Source: Flavobacterium sp. (lineage in GTDB: Bacteria > Bacteroidota > Bacteroidia > Flavobacteriales > Flavobacteriaceae). Taken from it: DNA of 54,558 bases. Positions within the stretch are counted from its first letter, which is position 1. The number at the start of each line of letters is the position of its first letter. The notes under the pieces were generated by a model. That model was not told the origin of the DNA. It searched no databases and saw only the letters and a program-made list of their open reading frames with translations. The stretch spans positions 1-54,558 of the forward strand of contig NZ_JAIXYH010000027.1 of NCBI RefSeq assembly GCF_027490375.1. The letters are read 5' to 3'. The position numbers and the translations under genes were made by a program. This document shows positions 34,739-43,802 of this stretch, in pieces.

Positions 34739-34867
34739 ACGCTCAATTTTTGTTGCAAGATAAAAGTAAGGATGTCATACTTTCTTAAAACTATAATAAA
34801 GCTCAAAAAGTATGCACGTAAGTATTTCATTTAAATTTGATAAATTTACAAGAACAAACATTTTTTC

Positions 34868-36583
34868 ATGCGCAAATATCTGCTACTTTTTTCAGCATTA
34901 CTATTGGTTTCGTGTTTAAAAGATCGTCCGGGCGATACCGAATTTGATTCCTACAAAAACAGTTTTATTGATGCCTATTGGAAGTTAAATCCGGAAGCTG
35001 CTGTGGCGAACGGAAATCATGCTTACGACAGTTTACTGGTGGTTCCGAACGCCGAATCTCGAGCTAAAATGCTTGAATTCGTTGAAAATCAACGTGAAAA
35101 ACTTCAAGATTTCGACCCCGACGATTTGAGTACTTTGAATAAAATCGACTGCGAATTGCTCAAAAATCTGTTGGCACAAATCGAATTTTCTGTGAAAGAA
35201 CTCAAGTCTTGGCAATGGAATCCGGCCGAATACAACGCCTGCGGACAGTTTTCGGAAATTCTCACCAAAGTCGATGCAAAAAACACCAAGAAAGTAAACG
35301 AACTCGCGTATCGCTTGCAGTTTGTTCCTGAGTATTATGCCTCGGCGCGAGAAAATTTGAAACAAGTTACCAAAGAGCATCTGGAATTAGCTATTGCGCA
35401 AAACGACGCGGCTAAGTCGGTATTTACAACTGATTTGCCGCAGCTTTTCAAAAATTCGACACTCTCCAAAAATCAAAAAGATAAAAACCTAAAAGCGTGT
35501 GAAGCCGCTGCCAAAGCCGTTACAGCCTATGTGAAATTTTTAGAAGGCAAACGCAACGGACCTTTCAGAAGCTTTCGTCTAGGAACCGATTTGTATGCCA
35601 AGAAATTCGATTTGGAAATTAATTCAACGTTTTCATCTAAAGAAATTTACGAGCGTGCACTTAAACATAAGGATTCATTGCATGCGCGCATGTATGACCT
35701 TGCAAAAGAGCTTTGGCCAAAGTACATGAAAAGCGAAGTAATGCCAACCGATAAACTTTTGGCCATTCGAAAAGTTATCGATGTACTTTCGCTCGATCAT
35801 GTAAAACCAGAAGAATTTCAATCGGCTATTGAGAAGCAAATTCCAGAATTAGAACGATTTGTTCGCGAAAAGCAGCTCATTTATATCGACTCTACCAAAC
35901 CGCTGGTTGTGCGCAAAGAGCCGGCGTATATGGCAGGTGTGGCTGGCGCATCGATTTCATCGCCGGGTCCGTACGATATTGAAGGAAATACGTATTACAA
36001 CGTCGGAAGTTTATCTGGTTGGGATGCTGCCCGAGCCGAATCATACTTGCGTGAATACAACAATTACACCTTGCAAATTTTGAATATTCACGAGGCAATT
36101 CCAGGCCACTATGCGCAGTTGGTGTATAGTAATCAATCGAAAAGTTTGGTTAAATCACTTTTTGGAAACGGTGCCATGATCGAAGGCTGGGCTGTTTACA
36201 CCGAATTGATGATGCTAGAAAACGGCTACAAAGCCACGCCAGAAATGTGGTTAATGTATTACAAATGGAATTTACGCAGCACGTGCAATACAATAATCGA
36301 CGTGGGAATTCACACCAAAAATTGGTCGGAAAAACAAGTAATCGATTTGCTTACGCGTGAAGCTTTTCAACAAACCGCCGAAGCTGAAGGCAAATGGAAA
36401 CGCGCCACTTTGTCGCAAGTACAATTGTGCAGCTACTACACCGGTTTCTCGGATATCGTTGATTTACGGGCAGCGTATCGCAAGAAAATGGGAGATAAAT
36501 TCAATCTAAAACAATTCCACGAACAGTTTTTGTCGTACGGAAGTGCGCCCGTGCCGTTGATTCGTACAGCAATGTTGGAGTAG
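34868..36583 (+). CDS. DUF885-family lipoprotein metallopeptidase
   Basis: The 571-residue protein has a lipobox (LLLVSC, Cys16). A long helical DUF885 body contains the zinc motif HEAIPGH at about 408-414. Downstream are GAMIEGWAVYTELMMLE and further helices ending in KFNLKQFHEQFLSYGSAPVPLIR. This is the fold of the M32/M3-like gluzincin relatives. It is probably a periplasmic or outer-membrane-anchored peptidase; the substrate is unknown. It is divergent from porX and followed after 17 bases by a small exported protein. Confidence 0.85.
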   Translation: MRKYLLLFSALLLVSCLKDRPGDTEFDSYKNSFIDAYWKLNPEAAVANGNHAYDSLLVVPNAESRAKMLEFVENQREKLQDFDPDDLSTLNKIDCELLKNLLAQIEFSVKELKSWQWNPAEYNACGQFSEILTKVDAKNTKKVNELAYRLQFVPEYYASARENLKQVTKEHLELAIAQNDAAKSVFTTDLPQLFKNSTLSKNQKDKNLKACEAAAKAVTAYVKFLEGKRNGPFRSFRLGTDLYAKKFDLEINSTFSSKEIYERALKHKDSLHARMYDLAKELWPKYMKSEVMPTDKLLAIRKVIDVLSLDHVKPEEFQSAIEKQIPELERFVREKQLIYIDSTKPLVVRKEPAYMAGVAGASISSPGPYDIEGNTYYNVGSLSGWDAARAESYLREYNNYTLQILNIHEAIPGHYAQLVYSNQSKSLVKSLFGNGAMIEGWAVYTELMMLENGYKATPEMWLMYYKWNLRSTCNTIIDVGIHTKNWSEKQVIDLLTREAFQQTAEAEGKWKRATLSQVQLCSYYTGFSDIVDLRAAYRKKMGDKFNLKQFHEQFLSYGSAPVPLIRTAMLE

Positions 36584-36600
36584 GAGCGACCCTTAAAAAA

Positions 36601-37062
36601 ATGATCATGAAAAAAGTACTTCTAGTTTTCATTATTTGCTTGTCGCAGCGTAGCTTGTCGCAATTGGTGAGCAGTTTTAGCGCCTACGAAGCGCAAGGCA
36701 ACAAAGTGAGCGAACTCGACGCACGCTACAAAAGTGCACTTCATACCAATCTCGATTTAGCGGTGTTTAAGACAGAAGATGAGCAACGCTTTTTTACGGA
36801 AGCTTATCAAAATATGCTGGCCGAGTTCGGTTCGTTTTTAGCCAAATCTGATTTCAGCTGGGAGCAACAAACCCGCGGTTTCAATCGGATCTACTTCAAT
36901 GAAAACGGTACCGTTGATTATTTTTTATTCGATTTCAAAAATCTAGACGCAAAAAAAGCAGCTACCTTTCAGCAACTGCTTTCTGAATTTTTGAAAACGT
37001 ATAATTTTCCGATTAAATCAAAAGTGAAATTCGCTCAATGCTCACCTGTGGTTTACAAGTAA
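36601..37062 (+). CDS. Small exported protein of unknown function
   Basis: The 153-residue protein has a signal peptide (KKVLLVFIICLSQRSLSQ). The mature part contains FNRIYFNENGTVDYFLFDFKN and a C-terminal KVKFAQCSPVVYK. No family is recognised with confidence. Two ATGs six bases apart (36601 and 36607) are equally plausible starts. It is tightly spaced behind the DUF885 gene, so a shared transcript is likely. It ends 3 bases before a convergent gene. Confidence 0.65.
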   Translation: MIMKKVLLVFIICLSQRSLSQLVSSFSAYEAQGNKVSELDARYKSALHTNLDLAVFKTEDEQRFFTEAYQNMLAEFGSFLAKSDFSWEQQTRGFNRIYFNENGTVDYFLFDFKNLDAKKAATFQQLLSEFLKTYNFPIKSKVKFAQCSPVVYK

Positions 37063-37065
37063 AGT

Positions 37066-37776
37066 TTACTCTTCGCGGTAATCCGAATTCCAAACCACCG
37101 AACTCAAATTTTGTTTGTTCATAAATAGGCAATATCCCGCAACGGCAATAACCGATTTAAACATGAACAAAAACAAGATGAAACCGGCCATAGGAACCGT
37201 TTCTCCCAGTCTCGAAATCGGCGCGCAAAGTGTTAGTAAAATCGACACAACTACGCAAGTAATCAAGAATGTATTCAAATTTCGAAGCGGAAAGGCTTGT
37301 ATTTTACGAGCAGCGCTTAAATCGGTGCCCCATTTGTCGATAAGGTAGTACAAACCGTCGCCGATGTACGTAAACAACAACGGATCGTCGTAGCTTTTCA
37401 ACTTAAACGATTTTGCCGGCGCCAAGATAAAAAACGAGCTAATTGTAGTGTCGTGTTCTTTCTCTAGCGCACGAACTTTTGTAATGGTATCTTCCGGAAT
37501 TCCGCTAATGAAAAGTGAAGAAGGCAAAAAGCGTAAACGGTACGAAAGCGCCAATTCGCGAATAGACTCCAAACTATAAACGCGCGATAAATCTAATTTT
37601 TCTTGCTTAAAAAGTGTTTGATATTTGCGATCTGAGTTTTCGATACGCGCTTTAATGTCGGCGCGTTCGCGATCTAAGTTCTCAAAAATCGTACGGATCG
37701 TATTTTCAACATGCAAGGCTTCCTTCTTGCGAAGGTCTTTCAAGGATTTTTCTAAATCGACAACAGGCATTTTCAT
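37066..37776 (-). CDS. Two-helix membrane protein of unknown function
   Basis: The 236-residue protein is not recognised. The first 70 residues are highly charged and probably coiled-coil (SLKDLRKKEALHVENTIRTI, LDRERADIKARIE). The middle holds a mixed domain (LRFLPSSLFISGIPEDTITKV, PLLFTYIGDGLYYLIDKWG). Residues about 165-220 hold two hydrophobic helices. Its tail is probably cytoplasmic (MNKQNLSSVVWNSD). No helpful neighbour exists. Confidence 0.7.
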   Translation of the reverse strand: MKMPVVDLEKSLKDLRKKEALHVENTIRTIFENLDRERADIKARIENSDRKYQTLFKQEKLDLSRVYSLESIRELALSYRLRFLPSSLFISGIPEDTITKVRALEKEHDTTISSFFILAPAKSFKLKSYDDPLLFTYIGDGLYYLIDKWGTDLSAARKIQAFPLRNLNTFLITCVVVSILLTLCAPISRLGETVPMAGFILFLFMFKSVIAVAGYCLFMNKQNLSSVVWNSDYREE

Positions 37777-37949
37777 ATACTCAAAAGTTTTTATAAAAAT
37801 AGCGAAGTAAATGAAGCTGTTGAAATAAACAGATGTTAAAGTGTTGGCGTTTAGTTGGCTAGCTTTTTTAACTACTTTTCCATGAAAAATTGAAAAAGCA
37901 GCATCCGCTCAGCGAAACTTTGCCTTAAAAAACAGCCGTTACAGCACGA

Positions 37950-40352
37950 TTAGCGCAACGTAGCCTCGAATTGCTTCGCGAAAACGTCGGTTAATTTCGA
38001 CATTACTTTGTCAATCTGACTGTCAGTCAACGTTTTATCCTTGTCCTGCAAAACAAAGCTCAATGCGTACGATTTTTTGCCGGCAGGTAAATTTTCGCCT
38101 ACGTAAACGTCGAATAAGTCAACCGACTTCAACAAACTTTTCTCGGTTTGTTTAGCGGCCTGGGCCAAGTCGTTAAAAGAAACCGACTCGTCGAGCAGCA
38201 ATGCCAAATCGCGACTCACTTCCGGGAATTTCGGAATTTCGGTAATCTTTAACTTAGTAGTAACGCGCTTGCAAACAGCTTCCCAATCGAGTTCGGCGTA
38301 AAAAACCGCTTGTTTGATGCCGTGCTTTTTCAACGATGCTCCGTGAACCAAGCCAATGCTAGCTAACGCACCTTCGCGATCGAACAAACGCAATCCTTCG
38401 CTAATCGATTCCGAACTGAAACTCTCATTGTCGTAGCGATCAATTCCTAAGCGTTTGAGAATATTGGTTACAATGGCTTTCAATTCGTAAAACGAGGTCG
38501 GTTGTGCCGGAGTAATCCAGTTTTCGCCGTATCGATTTCCGGTAATTACCAAGGTTAGTTTTTTGGCTTCGTGGTATGCACCGTTGTTGGTGTGATATAC
38601 TTTTCCGAACTCGAAAAACTTCAAATCTTTGTTTTTGCGATTGCTGTTGTAGGCAACGGCTTCCAAAGCCGAATCGAGCATATTAGTGCGCAATACAGCT
38701 AAATCCGAACTAAGCGGATTCAACAATTTTACAGCATCTTCCGAAGCATATTCCGGCGATGTCAACGAATTGGCCATCATCTCATAGAAACCGTTCGCAG
38801 CCAATTGCGTGGCAATGCTGTTTTCCAATTTAAACGATTCCGTTCTTGGCGAATTCGCTACAGTAGCGTTCAATTTCTTAGAAAACTGAATGTTGTTGTA
38901 TCCGTACACGCGAAGAATCTCTTCGATAACGTCTATTTCACGCTGAACATCAACACGATACGGCGGAATCAACAATCCCAAACCGGTATCGGTTACGCTA
39001 TTAATTTTGATATCTAGCGAAGCAAGTATTTTCTTAATTGTATCGGCAGGAATTTGCTGTCCGATGATTTTCTGTGCTTTCTGTAAGTTTAAAAAGACGG
39101 TAAACGGCTCTATTTTCTTGGGATGAATGTCGATGATATCCGATGTAATTTCGCCTCCAGCCACTTCTTGAATCAATAAGGCGGCACGTTTCAACGCATA
39201 CTCTGTGATGTTCGGATCGATTCCGCGTTCAAATCTAAACGAGGCATCGGTGCTCAAACCGTGTCTTTTTGCCGTCTTGCGAACCGAAACCGGATTAAAA
39301 TACGCGCTTTCCAAGAAAATACTTGTGGTTTCGTTCGATACACCCGAATTTTTTCCACCAAAAACGCCTGCCAAGCAAAGCGGATTTTGCGCATCGGCAA
39401 TTACCAAATCGTCTTCATGCAACTCGCGTTCTTGATCGTCGAGTGTGAGTAATTTCTCGCCAGCTGTGGCCGTTCGCACGTTTATTTTCTGACCGTTTAT
39501 CTTCGCGGTATCGAAGGCGTGCAGCGGTTGTCCGAGTTCGTGCAACACGTAGTTCGTAACGTCTACCACGTTATTTTTCGGCGTTAAGCCAATGGCTTTC
39601 AGTTTGTTTTGCAGCCAAGTAGGTGAGTCTTTTACGGTTACGCCCGAAATGGTAACGCCGCAATAGCGAGGCACCAGTTTGCTGTCGGCTACTTTTACAT
39701 CAATTTTGAGTGTGCGTTTGTCGACGCGGAAGCTTGAAATCGATGGCGTTTGCAATTCCGGAACGCTCGACTTTTGGAGCAAGCCGGCACGTAAATCGCG
39801 TGCTACGCCAAGGTGCGACATGGCATCGGCACGGTTTGGTGTTAAGCCGATTTCGAAAATAAAATCGCTTTCAATATTGTAAATGGCGGCGAGTGCGGTT
39901 CCGGGTTCGAGTTTGCTGTCGAGCACTAAAATCCCGTCGTGACTGCTGCCGAGACCAATTTCGTCCTCGGCGCAAATCATACCAAAGCTTTCAACGTCTC
40001 TAATTTTTCCTTTTTTAATGGTAATCGATTCGCCGCTGTGCGTATGCAAAACCGCGCCGATAGTGGCTACAGGAACTTTTTGTCCGGCGGCAACATTGGC
40101 GGCACCGCACACAATTTGTAGCGGAGTAGCTTCACCAACGTCAACAGTAGTTACTTTCAAGCGGTCGGCATTGGGGTGTTTTTCGCAGGTAAGTACATGT
40201 CCCACAACCACGCCTTTCAGTCCGCCTTTAACCGATTCAAAAGCTTCTACGCTTTCCACTTCAAGACCTAAATCGGTGAGCACTACGGCGAGTTCGTCCG
40301 GATTTTGGTCGGTTTTCAAAAATTGTTTCAGCCAATTGTAGGAAATTCTCAT
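37950..40352 (-). CDS. pheT: Phenylalanyl-tRNA synthetase beta subunit
   Basis: The 800-residue subunit has N-terminal MRISYNWLKQFL and an EMAP/OB tRNA-binding domain (about 40-150, VVVGHVLTCEKHPNADRLKVTTVD). A B3/4 editing domain (about 205-370) and B5 domain (about 405-475) follow, then a catalytic-like core and a C-terminal FDX-ACB anticodon-binding domain (about 708-800). It pairs with PheS, which is not in the window. The start at 40352 is preferred because a TATATTTG promoter box lies at 40371-40378, inside the longer frame. Confidence 0.96.
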   Translation of the reverse strand: MRISYNWLKQFLKTDQNPDELAVVLTDLGLEVESVEAFESVKGGLKGVVVGHVLTCEKHPNADRLKVTTVDVGEATPLQIVCGAANVAAGQKVPVATIGAVLHTHSGESITIKKGKIRDVESFGMICAEDEIGLGSSHDGILVLDSKLEPGTALAAIYNIESDFIFEIGLTPNRADAMSHLGVARDLRAGLLQKSSVPELQTPSISSFRVDKRTLKIDVKVADSKLVPRYCGVTISGVTVKDSPTWLQNKLKAIGLTPKNNVVDVTNYVLHELGQPLHAFDTAKINGQKINVRTATAGEKLLTLDDQERELHEDDLVIADAQNPLCLAGVFGGKNSGVSNETTSIFLESAYFNPVSVRKTAKRHGLSTDASFRFERGIDPNITEYALKRAALLIQEVAGGEITSDIIDIHPKKIEPFTVFLNLQKAQKIIGQQIPADTIKKILASLDIKINSVTDTGLGLLIPPYRVDVQREIDVIEEILRVYGYNNIQFSKKLNATVANSPRTESFKLENSIATQLAANGFYEMMANSLTSPEYASEDAVKLLNPLSSDLAVLRTNMLDSALEAVAYNSNRKNKDLKFFEFGKVYHTNNGAYHEAKKLTLVITGNRYGENWITPAQPTSFYELKAIVTNILKRLGIDRYDNESFSSESISEGLRLFDREGALASIGLVHGASLKKHGIKQAVFYAELDWEAVCKRVTTKLKITEIPKFPEVSRDLALLLDESVSFNDLAQAAKQTEKSLLKSVDLFDVYVGENLPAGKKSYALSFVLQDKDKTLTDSQIDKVMSKLTDVFAKQFEATLR

Positions 40353-40370
40353 AGCAATAAAAAATCTGCG

Positions 40371-40378
40371 CAAATATA
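40371..40378 (-). promoter_or_regulatory. Candidate -7 box for pheT
   Basis: On the minus strand TATATTTG matches TAnnTTTG, 18 bases before the pheT start codon. A well-spaced TTG is not clear. Confidence 0.5.
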
Positions 40379-40546
40379 GTCACCTAATTTCAAACACGAC
40401 TTGCGAAATGGGCTTGGAATGAAAAAAAATAGCGGACACAACGCGGCAAAAAGGGCAGGCTAGGACAGGGGTTTGCAACACCCACCTGCGACGCATTCAT
40501 TTTCAAATCCTTGAAATTAAAGAACGTGTTACATGATTCGTATTTT

Positions 40547-40760
40547 TCTGGGCACATCCTGCCACGAGAATAGGGTGGAAGTGCTTGTGCGCGGCAGGTC
40601 GGGCTTTTCACTTCAAGGCGCAACACGAAACGGCGTTTCAGCTACGGTTTTTGCACAGCTTCTTGCAGTCGCTGCACCAAAACCAGCTTCAATCGCAGTT
40701 TCGCGTTACGGCTTTCCGTTGCAATCCCTTGTGCAAGGAAGTGCGTAAAACGTATCGTTG
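40547..40760 (+). repeat. GGGCGT/CTAACGC repeat family, divergent copy 3
   Basis: TCTGGGCACATCCTGCC pairs partly with GGCAGGTCGGGCTTTTCACT. A long variable interior (with CGAAACG and TTTCGCG) leads to GGCTTTCCGTTGCAATCCC and CTTGTGC. The tail AAGTGCGTAAAACGT matches the tails of copies 1 and 2. It is larger and more diverged than the others. The open frames across it are incidental. The rest of 40353-41002 has no gene that I can support. Confidence 0.55.
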
Positions 40761-40785
40761 CAAAAAAACGTGCGTTAGTAAAAAA

Positions 40786-40807
40786 TACCTATAAGTAGGT
40801 AGTTTTG
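40786..40807 (+). promoter_or_regulatory. Palindrome overlapping a rightward -7 box
   Basis: TACCTA-TAAG-TAGGTA (40786-40801) is a perfect hairpin or operator palindrome. It overlaps TAGTTTTG (40800-40807), a match to TAnnTTTG pointing toward the cassette array about 200 bases downstream. No -33 TTG at the usual spacing is seen. Confidence 0.35.
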
Positions 40808-41028
40808 GTAGCGGAGAAACGCGTAAATTAGCAAAGGAGAAAAAAGAACAATTTTTTAATAACCAAGACAAAAGGCGAAACAAGGGTTCAATTAAACAGA
40901 TTCAAAATACGCATAAATTTATTGGTGCAATTTGCTGTGATTAAATACTTTAAGCTTGTTTTTGAAAATTGGAAAAAGGGAAGGGATTTTGCCGGTTGTT
41001 GAGTTAGCGGTAATACTAGAACGAAACT

Positions 41029-41736
41029 ATGTACAACATAAATCAATTTATAGACGAACGAAATTTAGAATTATGGAATTCCTTAAATTCTAAATTTAAT
41101 ATTAAAATTGAGCAGTCTAAAAATCGAGAGTATTCGTGTTTTACTCAGAATAATGATGCAATTCTATATGTTGACGAAAACAATATCTGCAAGGATTCAT
41201 TTACTCACGAATTACTTCATATACATTTAAAGGACAAAGAATTTTATATAGGTTCGTCTTTAAAACTTACGATAGCACAAAGTAGAATTTTGAGTAGAAT
41301 GTTTTCTGAAGCATTAATCGAACACATTGGAAATTGTCTCGACCATTTGAAAATGTTTGAGATGTACAAAAACTTGGGGTTTAGACAAGAAAAATTCCTT
41401 TTAGATTTTTATGATTATAAATGCACAGAATTTGAGATTAACAACTTGAGTAGAAACTATAAAATTGGAAACAAAATAAACACTAATTCTGTAGATTTTT
41501 ACATCGGAAAACTTGTAGCTATTTTGTGTGACCCAAACATTGAAAATGACTATCAAAAACCTTTGACAATATTCAAAAAACTAGACGCTCAATTACATTC
41601 AATTGTAGAAAAGTTAGTTGAAGATACTAAATCTTATAATTTAAATAATGATGACATTTTTGTTTCATACAGAGATATTTCTAACGACTTCTACTCAAAT
41701 TTAATAACGTGGATTAGAAACAATAAAATAACATAA
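41029..41736 (+). CDS. Cassette 1 ORF: unknown protein with HExxH motif
   Basis: The 235-residue protein is AT-rich in codon choice (many AAA, TTT, AAT) compared with pheT and recG. The motif SFTHELLHIHL gives H60-E61-x-x-H64, a gluzincin-type zinc site. No third ligand is assigned; EALIEHIGNCLDH (about 96-108) is a candidate region. There is no signal peptide, so an intracellular metalloprotease-like role is possible. No specific family is recognised. It starts 17 bases after the cassette's GTTAG box and stops just before its CTAAC box. Confidence 0.75.
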   Translation: MYNINQFIDERNLELWNSLNSKFNIKIEQSKNREYSCFTQNNDAILYVDENNICKDSFTHELLHIHLKDKEFYIGSSLKLTIAQSRILSRMFSEALIEHIGNCLDHLKMFEMYKNLGFRQEKFLLDFYDYKCTEFEINNLSRNYKIGNKINTNSVDFYIGKLVAILCDPNIENDYQKPLTIFKKLDAQLHSIVEKLVEDTKSYNLNNDDIFVSYRDISNDFYSNLITWIRNNKIT

Positions 41737-41740
41737 GTAC

Positions 41741-41859
41741 TACCGCTAACAGCAGTTTGGCAAAATGGCAGGTTCAGTGCTAAAATCAACGGCAGTTCTT
41801 CGATTGAACATTTCTGCTTCGATTTCCGCCACTTCGCCAATCTTCAAAACATTAGCAGC
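41741..41859 (+). other. attC-like site 1
   Basis: The outer boxes are GCTAAC (41745-41750) and ATTAGC (41851-41856). The inner arms TTTGGCAAAATGGCAGG (41756-41772) and CCGCCACTTCGCCAA (41826-41840) pair with a few mismatches. The central part, with AGTGCTAAAAT and TTTCTGCTTC, is unpaired or weakly paired. Confidence 0.65.
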
Positions 41860-41867
41860 AACTTTAG

Positions 41868-42506
41868 ATGGACTACACATACAAAGACAGCGAAATAGTA
41901 TTCGCACGACATATTAAAGCAAATCCACCTCACAAAATATGGTGGGACTTTACGACAATTATTTTCGATTACAGCGACTTCTATTTTCAAATCGAGTGTG
42001 CTTCTGAAATTGCTGACACTCAAAACAAATCTGACGAAGCCATTATTGGACAATTTACAAAACATTTAGAACCTTATTCTCCGGGACAACACACTAAACT
42101 TGTTTGCCAAGACAAAAAAGTAGAAAAACTTTATATTGCAAGAGTATTTTTATACTTCACGACATTTAAAGAATATTCCAAAACTGAACAATTTCTCAAT
42201 CAAGTAAAACAAAAAGTAAAAACATTTTTGACAGGAAAGAAAGACCCATTTGGCGATGTTCTTTCTAAGACACTTTGCGGTTGTGAAGAAATTACTTGCC
42301 ATCCAAAATCAGACGAGGTTAAAAATGTTGACCCAAAATATTCAAACCTAATTGATTGCGGACTTTTAGTCCAAATTGACGGAAAATGTTTAAAGGCATT
42401 CGTAGAAAGTAATGGGCTTGGATTTCATGTATGGGATGACAAATATTTTCATAACATTGACGAATTAAAAGAATTAGCTGGAAGGTATGAATTTATCAAG
42501 GTGTGA
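41868..42506 (+). CDS. Cassette 2 ORF: unknown cytoplasmic protein
   Basis: The 212-residue protein is not recognised. It is rich in aromatics and lysine (IWWDFTTIIFDYSDFYFQIE, ARVFLYFTTFKEY). It has a Cys/His cluster TLCGCEEITCHPKSDE near 151-166 that could bind metal. No signal peptide or membrane helix is seen. It starts 9 bases after the cassette's 5' box and ends 8 bases before its 3' box. Confidence 0.7.
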   Translation: MDYTYKDSEIVFARHIKANPPHKIWWDFTTIIFDYSDFYFQIECASEIADTQNKSDEAIIGQFTKHLEPYSPGQHTKLVCQDKKVEKLYIARVFLYFTTFKEYSKTEQFLNQVKQKVKTFLTGKKDPFGDVLSKTLCGCEEITCHPKSDEVKNVDPKYSNLIDCGLLVQIDGKCLKAFVESNGLGFHVWDDKYFHNIDELKELAGRYEFIKV

Positions 42507-42513
42507 AGTAAAA

Positions 42514-42653
42514 GCTGCTTCTAACACGAGTTTTGCGTCAGGCGGGCAGAGTTGTCCCATTGGGATAGCTTTGTGCTTCTATTCAAGTTCTGTTCTGGTT
42601 GACAGTTTTGTGCTCCGAAACCCGCTTATTCGCCAATCGCCAACACGTTAGTG
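42514..42653 (+). other. attC-like site 2
   Basis: The outer boxes are CTAAC (42521-42525) and GTTAG (42647-42651). The inner arms TTTTGCGTCAGGCGGG (42531-42546) and CCCGCTTATTCGCCAA (42621-42636) pair imperfectly with bulges. The interior holds a TCCCA/TGGGA mini-hairpin and GTGCTTCTAT, shared with site 3. Confidence 0.65.
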
Positions 42654-42656
42654 ACC

Positions 42657-43619
42657 ATGCTAAAAAAACAGACTATTTCAAATATGAGCTTTGAATTACC
42701 GAAAGAAAGACAAATTGATGAAACCGAACATTTTAGAATGTTTTCGAAGGATATTGATTATTTGACCGATTTTTTTAGTGGTTTATCTGACCTAATATTT
42801 TTTAATGGACGCATTATTTCATTTTTTTCCAATGTTGAACATTACTCTTTAAGTACTGAATTAATTGAAAGCTCTGCACAAACGTTAAAAAGTATAAAAC
42901 TTTGTTGTTCCATTGGTAGCTTTTCAGATGCAAACACATTAATCAGGAAGTTAAGAGACGACTTAATTCAGTATGTATATATACTTAACATTATAGGCTT
43001 AAGGAAACCATTCCTTGAAGAAAGTATCAAAGATTTGAATATTGATAACCCAGATGAATTTGTAAATTCATTTTTAAATCTGCAATTCAATGATTCACTT
43101 ACGGATGACGAAAAGGCGTTAACAGCTTGGTTTAAAAATTCAGTTTCGAAGTTGCAAAGACCCGTCAGAAAGAAACTCGAATTTGAAAATTATATGAAAG
43201 TTCTAAAACAGAATGAAAATATACATCAAATACTTACCGAATATAATCTTCAGGAGTATTGGGAAACTTTAAGGAAAAGGCTAAATAACTATGTACATAA
43301 TAACGGCACTCAATTTTCGAGGCATAATATCATTTCAGCAAATGATAAAAACTTAGAGACGCATTTAAAGAACATAAGTATCAGAACAACATATATTTCA
43401 TCCTTTTTCTTGATCTTGCTTCTTATGGTTGAATCTTCATTAATTTCATCAACTGACTATATTGACCATCTAGAATGTGAAATGCAACCACCCGAAGACA
43501 GCCAATATTTTGTTGCGAGCTTTGTACAGGATTTTATTGACAAAAAAGTTTCAAAGCTTCATCCAGAACTTAAACAATATCTAAAAGACAATAATATTAA
43601 CGGAATGAAAATAGAATGA
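42657..43619 (+). CDS. Cassette 3 ORF: unknown protein with possible HEPN motif
   Basis: The 320-residue, mostly helical protein has R208-LNNYV-H214 followed by NNG, matching the Rx4-6H motif of HEPN ribonucleases. A hydrophobic helix (about 246-264, ISSFFLILLLMVESSLIS) follows. HEPN proteins often serve in toxin or phage-defence systems, which would suit a cassette. The motif alone is weak evidence. The ATG at 42657 is preferred over the GTG at 42651, which lies within the recombination box. It ends 9 bases before its own CTAAC box. Confidence 0.7.
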   Translation: MLKKQTISNMSFELPKERQIDETEHFRMFSKDIDYLTDFFSGLSDLIFFNGRIISFFSNVEHYSLSTELIESSAQTLKSIKLCCSIGSFSDANTLIRKLRDDLIQYVYILNIIGLRKPFLEESIKDLNIDNPDEFVNSFLNLQFNDSLTDDEKALTAWFKNSVSKLQRPVRKKLEFENYMKVLKQNENIHQILTEYNLQEYWETLRKRLNNYVHNNGTQFSRHNIISANDKNLETHLKNISIRTTYISSFFLILLLMVESSLISSTDYIDHLECEMQPPEDSQYFVASFVQDFIDKKVSKLHPELKQYLKDNNINGMKIE

Positions 43620-43628
43620 AAGCACAGC

Positions 43629-43762
43629 CACTAACAGCCGTTTTGCAAAAGCGGGGGTTTCGTGCTTCTATGACAGTGAAGTGCTAAATTCAATTTTTGT
43701 GCCTCTAATGAAGTTTTGTGCTGAAAATCCCCGCCTTCGCAATTTGAAAAAAAGTTAGCCGT
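43629..43762 (+). other. attC-like site 3
   Basis: The outer boxes are CACTAAC (43629-43635) and GTTAGCC (43754-43760). The inner arms TTTTGCAAAAGCGGGG (43641-43656) and CCCCGCCTTCGCAA (43729-43742) pair nearly perfectly. The interior carries GTGCTTCTAT and TTTTGTGC motifs, as in site 2. Confidence 0.7.
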
Positions 43763-43802
43763 CAGTTTAGCGCAACGTAGAAAAATATACCTAAAAATTT
43801 AA

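Noticed and set aside
40774..40780. GTTAGTA as an additional cassette boundary
   Set aside because: No partner CTAAC box, no paired arms and no ORF between it and 41003.
40353..41002. Several overlapping open frames after pheT
   Set aside because: They run through repeat copy 3 and its hairpins and have no protein-like composition.
42651..42656. GTG at 42651 as start of the cassette 3 protein
   Set aside because: It lies inside the GTTAGTG recombination box; the ATG two codons later is a better start.
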